Origin: Camelus bactrianus
Taxonomy: Eukaryota > Chordata > Mammalia > Artiodactyla > Camelidae
Direction: 5' to 3'
NCBI RefSeq assembly: GCF_048773025.1
Contig: NC_133570.1
Coordinates: 25,084,001-25,148,000, forward strand
Length of the DNA stretch: 64,000 bases
Position 1 is the first letter of the stretch. The number at the start of each line of letters is the position of its first letter. Of the stretch, positions 1-9,200 are shown piece by piece. A model generated the notes under the pieces. That model saw only the letters and a program-made list of their open reading frames with translations, was not told the origin of the DNA and made no database searches. The position numbers and the translations under genes are program-made.

Positions 1-249
1 ACTTATCTCTCAGAACTGAGCATGTGGAGAGACGTTCGTTCATCCAGCACCAAGGGAACGGGTTGCAGGAGAAACTTATACTCTGGTTTGTCAGTCTGTT
101 TCCTTGTGCCGGTTTGAAGTTCCTGCAGTTTTCACTGTAAAACCGAGTTGGAGCTAGTACCTTCCGTTATATATGTATGGAGTGGAGTTAGAAACTGAAA
201 AGAAACTTTGTGTTCCCAACACGCTAGGTGAAAGACGGCTTTCACACAC
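1..249. repeat. Monomer type a (reference copy)
   Basis: Diagnostic bases are GGTTTGTCAGTC, CTTCCGTTATATATG in place of the usual CTCCCCATATATATG, GAGTTAGAAACTGAAAAG, and AACACGCTAGGTGAAAGACGG. Further copies start at 6,221, 10,948, 14,679, 18,658, 21,144, 23,381 and 27,360 (the last with TTCCATTATA). The type marks the start of each HOR A copy, and one stray copy sits at 54,971. Confidence 0.9.
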
Positions 250-496
250 ACTGTTTTCTCAGAATTGAGCATGTGGAGAGACGTCCTTTCATCTAGCACA
301 AAGGGAACGGTTTGCAGGGAAATTTTTACTCTGATTTCTCAGTCTGTTTCCTAGTGCCAGTTTGAAGTTCCTGCAGTTTTCACTGTAAAACCGAGTTGGA
401 GTTTTACCTTGCCATATATATGTATGGAGTGAAGTTGGAAACTGAAAAGAAACTTTCTGTTCCCAACGAGCTAGGTGAAGGACGGCTTTCACACAC
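250..496. repeat. Monomer type b (reference copy)
   Basis: The monomer is 247 bp. Diagnostic bases are GACGTCCTTTCATC, GGTTTGCAGGGAAATTT, GAGTTTTACCTTGCC, GAGTGAAGTTGGAAAC and AACGAGCTAGG. It always follows a and precedes c. Copies 6-8 carry the AT-core change to CCATATACATG, which contains the perfect palindrome ATACATGTAT. Confidence 0.9.
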
Positions 497-744
497 ACTT
501 ATCCCTCAGAACTGAGCAGGTGGAGAGACGTCCGTTCATCTAGCACAAACGGAACAGGTTGCAGAAGAAACTTTTACTCTGGTTTCTCAGTCTGTTTCCT
601 TGTGCCGGTTTGAAGTTCCTGCAGTTTTCACTGTAAAATCGGGTTAGATTAGAACCTCCCCATATATATGTAAGGGGTGGAGTTTGCAACTGAAAAGAAA
701 CTTTGTGCTCCCAACAAGCTAGGTGAAGGATGGCTTTCACACAC
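497..744. repeat. Monomer type c (reference copy)
   Basis: Diagnostic bases are TATCCCTCAG, GAGCAGGTGG, ACGGAACAGGTTGCAGAAG, AAATCGGGTTAGATTAG, ATGTAAGGGGTGG and TTTGTGCTCCC, ending in GGATGGC. It is the most divergent type in the AT-core flank. It occurs once per HOR A copy and twice in copy 8 (27,856 and 28,849). Confidence 0.9.
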
Positions 745-993
745 ACATATTTCTCAGAACTGAGCATGTGGAGAGACGTTCGTTCATCTAGCATAAAGGG
801 AATGGGTTGCAGGAGAAACTTTTACTCTGATTTCTCAATCTGTTTCCTAGTGCCGGTTTGAAGTTCCCGCAGTTTTCACTGTAAAACCGAGTTGGAGATA
901 GTACCTACCCATATATATTTATGGAGTGGAGTTTGCAACTGAAGAGAAACTTTTTGTTCCCAACAAGCTAGGTGAAGTACGGCTTTCACACAC
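745..993. repeat. Monomer type d (reference copy)
   Basis: Diagnostic bases are ACATATTTCTCAG, CTAGCATAAAGGGAATGGG, CTGATTTCTCAATC, TTCCCGCAG (PstI site lost), GAGATAGTACCTACCC, ATATATATTTATGG and GAAGTACGG. It occurs once per HOR A copy and twice in copy 8. Confidence 0.9.
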
Positions 994-1241
994 ACTTATC
1001 TCTCAGAACTGAGCATGTGGAGACACGTTTGTTCATCTAGCACAAAGGGAACGGTTTGATGAGAAACTTTTACTCTGGTTTCTCAGTCTGTTTCCTAGTG
1101 CCGGTTTGAAGTTCCTGCAGTTTTCACTGTAAAACCGAGTTGGAGCTTGTACCTCCCCATATATATGTATGGAGTGGAGTGTGCAACTAAAGAGAAACTT
1201 TGTTATCCCAACAAGCTAGGTGAATGACGGCTTTCACACAC
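994..1241. repeat. Monomer type e (reference copy)
   Basis: The monomer is 248 bp. Diagnostic bases are GGAGACACGTTTGTTC, ACGGTTTGATGAGAAAC, GAGCTTGTACC, GAGTGTGCAACTAAAGAG and TTTGTTATCCC. The back half also occurs in chimeric monomers of the transition zone (about 31,735-31,830 and 34,975-35,070). Confidence 0.9.
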
Positions 1242-1490
1242 ACTTATCTCTCAGAACTGAGCATGTGGAGAGACCTTCATTCATCTAGCACAAAAGGAAC
1301 GGGTTGCAGGATAATCTTTTACTCTGGTTTCTCAGTCTGTTTCCTAGTGCCGGTTTGAAGTTCCTGCAGTTTTCACTGTAAAACCGAGTTGGAGCTTGTA
1401 CCTCCCCATATATATGTATGGATTAGAGTTTGCAACTGAAGAGAATCTTTGTGTTCCCCACAAGCTAGGTGAAGGACTGCTTTCACACAC
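1242..1490. repeat. Monomer type f (reference copy)
   Basis: Diagnostic bases are GAGACCTTCATTC, GGAGAATCTTTTAC (GGATAATC in the first copy), GTATGGATTAGAG, AGAATCTTTGTGTTCCCC and GGACTGCTTTC. It persists through the transition zone to about 35.3 kb. Confidence 0.9.
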
Positions 1491-1739
1491 ACTTATCTCT
1501 CAGAACTGAGCATGTGGAGAGACGTTCGTTCATCTAGCACCAAGGGAACGGGTTGCAGGAGAAACTTTTACTCTGGTTTATCAGTCTGTTTCCTTGTGCC
1601 GTTTTAAATTTCCTGCAGTTTTCACTGTAAAACCGAGTTGGAGCTAGAACCTCCCCATATATATGTATGGAGTGGAGTTTGCAACTGAAGAGAAACTTTG
1701 TGTTCTCAACAAGCTAGGTAAAGAACGGCTTTCACACAC
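1491..1739. repeat. Monomer type g (reference copy)
   Basis: Diagnostic bases are CACCAAGGG, GGTTTATCAGTC, TTCCTTGTGCC, TTTAAATTTCC, GAGCTAGAACC and TGTTCTCAACAAGCTAGGTAAAGAACGG (split here over two short motifs: TGTTCTCAAC and GGTAAAGAACGG). It always sits between f and h. Confidence 0.88.
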
Positions 1740-1988
1740 ACTTATCTCCCAGAACTGAGCATGTGGAGAGACGTTCGTTCATCTAGCACAAACGGAACGG
1801 GTTGCAGGAGAAACTTTTACTATGGTTTCTCAGTCTGTTTCCTAGTGCCGGTTTGAAGTTCCTGCAATTTTCACTGTAAAACCGAGTTGGAGCTAGTACC
1901 TCCCCATATATATGTATGGAGTGGAGTTTGCAACTGAAGAGAAACTTTTTGTTCCCAACAAGCTAGGTGAAGGACGGCTTTCACACAC
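1740..1988. repeat. Monomer type h (reference copy)
   Basis: Diagnostic bases are TATCTCCCAG, CACAAACGGAACGGG, CCTGCAATTTTCAC (the PstI site is lost) and AACTTTTTGTTCCC. It follows g and precedes i. A hybrid h/g version lies at 2,985-3,233. Confidence 0.88.
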
Positions 1989-2237
1989 ACTTATCTCTCA
2001 GAACTTAGCATGCGGAGAGACGATTGTTCATCTAGCACATTGGGAACGGGTTGCAGGAGAAACTTTAACTCTGGATTCTCAGTCTGTTTCCTAGTGCCGG
2101 TTTGAAGTTCCTGCAGTTTTCACTGTAAAACCGAGTTGGAGCTAGTACCTCCCCATATATATGTATGGAGTGGAGTTTGCAACTGAAGAGAAACTTTGTG
2201 TTCCCAACAAGCTAGGTGAAGGACGGCTTTCACACAC
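1989..2237. repeat. Monomer type i (reference copy)
   Basis: Diagnostic bases are CAGAACTTAGCATGCGG, GACGATTGTTC, CACATTGGGAACGGG and AACTTTAACTCTGGATTC. GACGATTG replaces GACGTTCG, so this type lacks the TTCGTT half of the split CENP-B-like motif. Later copies read TAGCATGTGG or GAGCATGTGG. Confidence 0.88.
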
Positions 2238-2486
2238 ACTTATCTCTCAGAACTGAGCATGTGGAGGGACGTTCGTTCATCTAGCACCAAGGGAACGGGT
2301 TGCAGGAGAAACTTTTACTCTGGTTTCTCAGTCTGTTTCCTAGTGCCGGTTAGAAGTTCCTGCAGTTTTCACTGTAAAACCGAGTTGGAGCTAGTACCTC
2401 CCCATATATATGTATGGAGTGGAGTTTGCAACTGAAGAGAAACTTTGTGTTCCCAACAAGCTATGTGAAGGACGGCTTTCACACAC
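2238..2486. repeat. Monomer type j (reference copy)
   Basis: Diagnostic bases are GTGGAGGGACG, CACCAAGGG, GCCGGTTAGAAG and CAAGCTATGTGAAGG. It ends the f-j block and is absent from HOR A copies 5-8. Confidence 0.85.
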
Positions 2487-2984
2487 ACTTATCTCTCAGA
2501 ACTGAGCATGTGGAGAGACCTTCATTCATCTAGCACAAAAGGAACGGGTTGCAGGAGAATCTTTTACTCTGGTTTCTCAGTCTGTTTCCTAGTGCCGGTT
2601 TGAAGTTCCTGCAGTTTTCACTGTAAAACCGAGTTGGAGCTAGTACCTCCCCATATATATGTATGGATTAGAGTTTGCAACTGAAGAGAATCTTTGTGTT
2701 CCCCACAAGCTAGGTGAAGGACTGCTTTCACACACACTTATCTCTCAGAACTGAGCATGTGGAGAGACGTTCGTTCATCTAGCACCAAGGGAACGGGTTG
2801 CAGGAGAAACTTTTACTCTGGTTTATCAGTCTGTTTCCTTGTGCCGGTTTAAATTTCCTGCAGTTTTCACTGTAAAACCGAGTTGGAGCTAGAACCTCCC
2901 CATATATATGTATGGAGTGGAGTTTGCAACTGAAGAGAAACTTTGTGTTCTCAACAAGCTAGGTAAAGAACGGCTTTCACACAC

Positions 2985-3233
2985 ACTTATCTCCCAGAAC
3001 TGAGCATGTGGAGAGACGTTCGTTCATCTAGCACAAACGGAACGGGTTGCAGGAGAAACTTTTACTCTGGTTTCTCAGTCTGTTTCCTAGTGCCGGTTTG
3101 AAGTTCCTGCAATTTTCACTGTAAAACCGAGTTGGAGCTAGTACCTCCCCATATATATGTATGGAGTGGAGTTTGCAACTGAAGAGAAACTTTGTGTTCT
3201 CAACAAGCTAGGTAAAGAACGGCTTTCACACAC
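2985..3233. repeat. Hybrid h/g monomer in the f-j triplication
   Basis: The front has the h signatures TATCTCCCAG, CACAAACGG and TGCAATTTTC. The back has the g signature TGTTCTCAAC and GGTAAAGAACGG instead of TTTTTGTTCCC. It is followed by a normal h at 3,234. This is what an out-of-register exchange between g and h would leave. Confidence 0.82.
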
Positions 3234-5258
3234 ACTTATCTCCCAGAACTGAGCATGTGGAGAGACGTTCGTTCATCTAGCACAAACGGAACGGGTTGCA
3301 GGAGAAACTTTTACTATGGTTTCTCAGTCTGTTTCCTAGTGCCGGTTTGAAGTTCCTGCAATTTTCACTGTAAAACCGAGTTGGAGCTAGTACCTCCCCA
3401 TATATATGTATGGAGTGGAGTTTGCAACTGAAGAGAAACTTTTTGTTCCCAACAAGCTAGGTGAAGGACGGCTTTCACACACACTTATCTCTCAGAACTT
3501 AGCATGCGGAGAGACGATTGTTCATCTAGCACATTGGGAACGGGTTGCAGGAGAAACTTTAACTCTGGATTCTCAGTCTGTTTCCTAGTGCCGGTTTGAA
3601 GTTCCTGCAGTTTTCACTGTAAAACCGAGTTGGAGCTAGTACCTCCCCATATATATGTATGGAGTGGAGTTTGCAACTGAAGAGAAACTTTGTGTTCCCA
3701 ACAAGCTAGGTGAAGGACGGCTTTCACACACACTTATCTCTCAGAACTGAGCATGTGGAGGGACGTTCGTTCATCTAGCACCAAGGGAACGGGTTGCAGG
3801 AGAAACTTTTACTCTGGTTTCTCAGTCTGTTTCCTAGTGCCGGTTAGAAGTTCCTGCAGTTTTCACTGTAAAACCGAGTTGGAGCTAGTACCTCCCCATA
3901 TATATGTATGGATTGGAGTTTGCAACTGAAGAGAAACTTTGTGTTCCCAACAAGCTATGTGAAGGACGGCTTTCACACACACTTATCTCTCAGAACTGAG
4001 CATGTGGAGAGACCTTCATTCATCTAGCACAAAAGGAACGGGTTGCAGGAGAATCTTTTACTCTGGTTTCTCAGTCTGTTTCCTAGTGCCGGTTTGAAGT
4101 TCCTGCAGTTTTCACTGTAAAACCGAGTTGGAGCTAGTACCTCCCCATATATATGTATGGATTAGAGTTTGCAACTGAAGAGAATCTTTGTGTTCCCCAC
4201 AAGCTAGGTGAAGGACTGCTTTCACACACACTTATCTCTCAGAACTGAGCATGTGGAGAGACGTTCGTTCATCTAGCACCAAGGGAACGGGTTGCAGGAG
4301 AAACTTTTACTCTGGTTTATCAGTCTGTTTCCTTGTGCCGGTTTAAATTTCCTCAGTTTTCACTGTAAAACCGAGTTGGAGCTAGAACCTCCCCATATAT
4401 ATGTATGGAGTGGAGTTTGCAACTGAAGAGAAACTTTGTGTTCTCAACAAGCTAGGTAAAGAACGGCTTTCACACACACTTATCTCCCAGAACTGAGCAT
4501 GTGGAGAGACGTTCGTTCATCTAGCACAAACGGAACGGGTTGCAGGAGAAACTTTTACTCTGGTTTCTCAGTCTGTTTCCTAGTGCCGGTTTGAAGTTCC
4601 TGCAATTTTCACTGTAAAACCGAGTTGGAGCTAGTACCTCCCCATATATATGTATGGAGTGGAGTTTGCAACTGAAGAGAAACTTTTTGTTCCCAACAAG
4701 CTAGGTGAAGGACGGCTTTCACACACACTTATCTCTCAGAACTGAGCATGTGGAGAGACGATTGTTCATCTAGCACATTGGGAACGGGTTGCAGGAGAAA
4801 CTTTAACTCTGGATTCTCAGTCTGTTTCCTAGTGCCGGTTTGAAGTTCCTGCAGTTTTCACTGTAAAACCGAGTTGGAGCTAGTACCTCCCCATATATAT
4901 GTATGGAGTGGAGTTTGCAACTGAAGAGAAACTTTGTGTTCCCAACAAGCTAGGTGAAGGACGGCTTTCACACACACTTATCTCTCAGAACTGAGCATGT
5001 GGAGGGACGTTCGTTCATCTAGCACCAAGGGAACGGGTTGCAGGAGAAACTTTTACTCTGGTTTCTCAGTCTGTTTCCTAGTGCCGGTTAGAAGTTCCTG
5101 CAGTTTTCACTGTAAAACCGAGTTGGAGCTAGTACCTCCCCATATATATGTATGGAGTGGAGTTTGCAACTGAAGAGAAACTTTGTGTTCCCAACAAGCT
5201 ATGTGAAGGACGGCGTTCACACACACTTATCTCTCAGAACTGAGCATGTGGAGAGACG

Positions 5259-5286
5259 TTCGTTCATCTAGCACAAAGGGAACGGG
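5259..5286 (+). other. Split CENP-B-box-like motif (one example of many)
   Basis: TTCGTT at 5,259-5,264 and GGAACGGG at 5,279-5,286 are separated by 14 bp (CATCTAGCACAAAG). The mammalian CENP-B box contains TTCGTTGGAAACGGG, so both halves are present in order but parted, and one A is missing. The arrangement is found in most consensus-like monomers. The spacer shrinks by one base in the CTAGAAAAAGGG monomers, and the left half is lost in types i and m. Binding by CENP-B is not expected with this spacing; the resemblance may be chance. Confidence 0.35.
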
Positions 5287-5388
5287 TTGCAGGAGAAACT
5301 TTTACTCTGGTTTATCAGTCTGTTTCCTACTGCCGTTTTGAAGTTCCTGCAGTTTTCACTGTAAAACCGAGTTGGAGCTTGTACTTCA

Positions 5389-5404
5389 CCATATATATAT
5401 ATGG
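5389..5404. other. Perfect 16-bp palindrome in the AT core (k type)
   Basis: The sequence is CC, six AT dinucleotides, then GG, identical to its own reverse complement. Further perfect copies lie at 8,871, 9,618, 10,116, 13,598, 14,345, 17,329, 18,324, 25,782 and 32,993. The common monomer version CCATATATATGTATGG is the same dyad with one mismatched pair. Such AT dyads can extrude as cruciforms; that is inference here. Confidence 0.8.
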
Positions 5405-5473
5405 AGTGGAGTTTGCAACTGAAGGGAAACTTTGTGTTCCCAACAAGCTAGGTGAATGACGGCTTTCACACAC

Positions 5474-5722
5474 ACTTATCTCTCAGAACTGAGCATGTGG
5501 AGAGACGTTCGTTCATCTAGCACAAAGGGAACGGGTTGCAGGAGAAACTTTTACTCTGGTTTCTCAGTCTGTTTCCCAGTGCCGGTTTGAAGTTCCTGCA
5601 GTTTTCACTGTAAAACCGAGTTGGAGCTAGTACCTCCCCATATATATGTATGGAGTGGAGTTTGCAACTGAAGAGAAACTTTGTGTTCCCAACAAGCTAG
5701 GTGAAGTACGGCTTTCACACAC
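5474..5722. repeat. Monomer type l (reference copy)
   Basis: This monomer is close to the overall consensus, with no strong private changes except TTTCCCAGTGCC here and at about 10,300, and GAAGTACGG at the end. Other l copies (about 8,958, 13,675 and 17,400) read TTTCCTAGTGCC. It is the least distinctive type, and calls of l are less secure than the others. Confidence 0.65.
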
Positions 5723-5971
5723 ACTTATCTCTCAGAACTGAGCATGTGGAGAGACGATTGTTCATCTAGCACAATGGGAACGGGATGCAGGAGAAACTTT
5801 ATCTCTTGTTTCTCAGTCTGTTTCCTAGTGCCGGTTTGAAGTTCCTGCAGTTTTCACTGTAAAACCGAGTTGGAGCTAGTACCTCCCCATATATATGTAT
5901 GGAGTGGAGTTTGCAACTGAAGAGAAACTTTGTGTTCCCAACAAGCTAGGTGAAGGACGGCTTTCACACAC
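5723..5971. repeat. Monomer type m (reference copy)
   Basis: Diagnostic bases are GACGATTGTTC, CACAATGGGAACGGGATGC and AACTTTATCTCTTGTTTC. It resembles i in the GACGATTG change, suggesting common descent. It occurs in HOR A copies 1, 2 and 4 only. Confidence 0.82.
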
Positions 5972-6220
5972 ACTTATCTCTCAGAACTGAGCATGTGGAG
6001 AGACGTTCGTTCATCTAGCACCAAGGGAACGGATTGCAGGAGAAACTTTTACTCTGGTTTCTCAGTCTGTTTCCTAGTGCCGGTTAGAAGTTCCTGCAGT
6101 TTTCACTGTAAAACCGAGTTGGAGCTAGTACCTCCCCATATATATGTATGGAGTGGAGTTTGCAACTGGAGAGAAACTTTGTGTTCCCAACAAGCTAGGT
6201 GAAGGACGGCTTTCACACAC
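5972..6220. repeat. Monomer type n (reference copy)
   Basis: Diagnostic bases are CACCAAGGGAACGGATTGC, GCCGGTTAGAAG (shared with j) and GCAACTGGAGAG. It ends HOR A copies 1 and 2 directly before a. Chimeric n' versions end copies 3 and 4. Confidence 0.82.
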
Positions 6221-9200
6221 ACTTATCTCTCAGAACTGAGCATGTGGAGAGACGTTCGTTCATCTAGCACCAAGGGAACGGGTTGCAGGAGAAACTTATA
6301 CTCTGGTTTGTCAGTCTGTTTCCTTGTGCCGGTTTGAAGTTCCTGCAGTTTTCACTGTAAAACCGAGTTGGAGCTAGCACCTTCCGTTATATATGTATGG
6401 AGTGGAGTTAGAAACTGAAAAGAAACTTTGTGTTCCCAACACGCTAGGTGAAAGACGGCTTTCACACACACTGTTTTCTCAGAATTGAGCATGTGGAGAG
6501 ACGTCCTTTCATCTAGCACAAAGGGAACGGTTTGCAGGGAAATTTTTACTCTGATTTCTCAGTCTGTTTCCTAGTGCCGGTTTGAAGTTCCTGCAGTTTT
6601 CACTGTAAAACCGAGTTGGAGTTTTACCTTGCCATATATATGTATGGAGTGAAGTTGGAAACTGAAAAGAAACTTTCTGTTCCCAACGAGCTAGGTGAAG
6701 GACGGCTTTCACACACACTTATCCCTCAGAACTGAGCAGGTGGAGAGACGTCCGTTCATCTAGCACAAACGGAACAGGTTGCAGAAGAAACTTTTACTCT
6801 GGTTTCTCAGTCTGTTTCCTTGTGCCGGTTTCAAGTTCCTGCAGTTTTCACTGTAAAATCGGGTTAGATTAGAACCTCCCCATATATATGTAAGGGGTGG
6901 AGTTTGCAACTGAAAAGAAACTTTGTGCTCCCAACAAGCTAGGTGAAGGATGGCTTTCACACACACATATTTCTCAGAACCGAGCATGTGGAGAGACGTT
7001 CGTTCATCTAGCATAAAGGGAATGGGTTGCAGGAGAAACTTTTACTCTGATTTCTCAATCTGTTTCCTAGTGCCGGTTTGAAGTTCCCGCAGTTTTCACT
7101 GTAAAACCGAGTTGGAGATAGTACCTACCCATATATATTTATGGAGTGGAGTTTGCAACTGAAGAGAAACTTTTTGTTCCCAACAAGCTAGGTGAAGTAC
7201 GGCTTTCACACACACTTATCTCTCAGAACTGAGCATGTGGAGACACGTTTGTTCATCTAGCACAAAGGGAACGGTTTGATGAGAAACTTTTACTCTGGTT
7301 TCTCAGTCTGTTTCCTAGTGCCGGTTTGAAGTTCCTGCAGTTTTCACTGTAAAACCGAGTTGGAGCTTGTACCTCCCCATATATATGTATGGAGTGGAGT
7401 GTGCAACTAAAGAGAAACTTTGTTATCCCAACAAGCTAGGTGAAGGACGGCTTTCACACACACTTATCTCTCAGAACTGAGCATGTGGAGAGACCTTCAT
7501 TCATCTAGCACAAAAGGAACGGGTTGCAGGATAATCTTTTACTCTGGTTTCTCAGTCTGTTTCCTAGTGCCGGTTTGAAGTTCCTGCAGTTTTCACTGTA
7601 AAACCGAGTTGGAGCTTGTACCTCCCCATATATATGTATGGATTAGAGTTTGCAACTGAAGAGAATCTTTGTGTTCCCCACAAGCTAGGTGAAGGACTGC
7701 TTTCACACACACTTATCTCTCAGAACTGAGCATGTGGAGAGACGTTCGTTCATCTAGCACCAAGGGAACGGGTTGCAGGAGAAACTTTTACTCTGGTTTA
7801 TCAGTCTGTTTCCTTGTGCCGGTTTAAATTTCCTGCAGTTTTCACTGTAAAACCGAGTTGGAGCTAGAACCTCCCCATATATATGTATGGAGTGGAGTTT
7901 GCAACTGAAGAGAAACTTTGTGTTCTCAACAAGCTACGTAAAGAACGGCTTTCACACACACTTATCTCCCAGAACTGAGCATGTGGAGAGACGTTCTTTC
8001 ATCTAGCACAAAGGGAACGGGTTGCAGGAGAAACTTTTACTCTGGTTTCTCAGTCTGTTTCCTAGTGCCGGTTTGAAGTTCCTGCAATTTTCACTGTAAA
8101 ACCGAGTTGGAGCTAGTACCTCCCCATATATATGTATGGAGTGGAGTTTGCAACTGAAGAGAAACTTTTTGTTCCCAACAAGCTAGGTGAAGGACGGCTT
8201 TCACACACACTTATCTCTCAGAACTTAGCATGCGGAGAGACGATTGTTCATCTAGCACATTGGGAACGGGTTGCAGGAGAAACTTTAACTCTGGATTCTC
8301 AGTCTGTTTCCTAGTGCCGGTTTGAAGTTCCTGCAGTTTTCACTGTAAAACCGAGTTGGAGCTAGTACCTCCCCATATATATGTATGGAGTGGAGTTTGC
8401 AACTGAAGAGAAACTTTGTGTTCCCAACAAGCTAGGTGAAGGACGGCTTTCACACACACTTATCTCTCAGAACTGAGCATGTGGAGGGACGTTCGTTCAT
8501 CTAGCACCAAGGGAACGGGTTGCAGGAGAAACTTTTACTCTGGTTTCTCAGTCTGTTTCCTAGTGCCGGTTAGAAGTTCCTGCAGTTTTCACTGTAAAAC
8601 CGAGTTGGAGCTAGTACCTCCCCATATATATGTATGGAGTGGAGTTTGCAACTGAAGAGAAACTTTGTGTTCCCAACAAGCTATGTGAAGGACGGCGTTC
8701 ACACACACTTATCTCTCAGAACTGAGCATGTGGAGAGACGTTCGTTCATCTAGCACAAAGGGAACGGGTTGCAGGAGAAAGTTTTACTCTGGTTTATCAG
8801 TCTGTTTCCTACTGCCGTTTTGAAGTTCCTGCAGTTTTCACTGTAAAACCGAGTTGGAGCTTGTACTTCACCATATATATATATGGAGTGGAGTTTGCAA
8901 CTGAAGGAAAACTTTGTGTTCCCAACAAGCTAGGTGAATGACGGCTTTCACACACACTTATCTCTCAGAACTGAGCATGTGGAGAGACGTTCGTTCATCT
9001 AGCACAAAGGGAACGGGTTGCAGGAGAAACTTTTACTCTGGTTTCTCAGTCTGTTTCCTAGTGCCGGTTTGAAGTTCCTGCAGTTTTCACTGTAAAACCG
9101 AGTTGGAGCTAGTACCTCCCCATATATATGTATGGAGTGGAGTTTGCAACTGAAGAGAAACTTGGTGTTCCCAACAAGCTAGGTGAATGACGGCTTTCAC

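Larger units (their letters stand above)
5225..5473. repeat. Monomer type k (reference copy)
   Basis: Diagnostic bases are CCTACTGCCGTTTTG, GAGCTTGTACTTCACC, an expanded AT core ATATATATATAT flanked by CC and GG, GAAGGGAAAC and GAATGACGG. A k' variant has CTACTCCCGTTTTG and ACCGTGTTGG. Both carry a perfect 16-bp palindrome. Confidence 0.85.
1..6220. repeat. HOR A copy 1 (25 monomers)
   Basis: The order is a b c d e, f g h i j, f g h/g h i j, f g h i j, k l m n. The five-type block f-j is present three times (1,242-2,486; 2,487-3,980; 3,981-5,224). The middle copy has an extra hybrid monomer at 2,985-3,233. In other HOR A copies this block occurs once, so this copy has undergone local amplification. 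The 1,494-bp offset between the first two f-j blocks is exact enough that their i monomers are almost the same. Whether base 1 is the true start of the a monomer's HOR or just the window edge cannot be seen. Confidence 0.9.

Noticed and set aside
161-176. The AT core (TATATATG) as a promoter TATA box, or CC(AT)nGG as a CArG/SRF site
   Set aside because: It occurs in every monomer with no gene downstream, and the AT stretch between CC and GG is 12 bases, not the six of a CArG box. It is better described as part of the satellite monomer.
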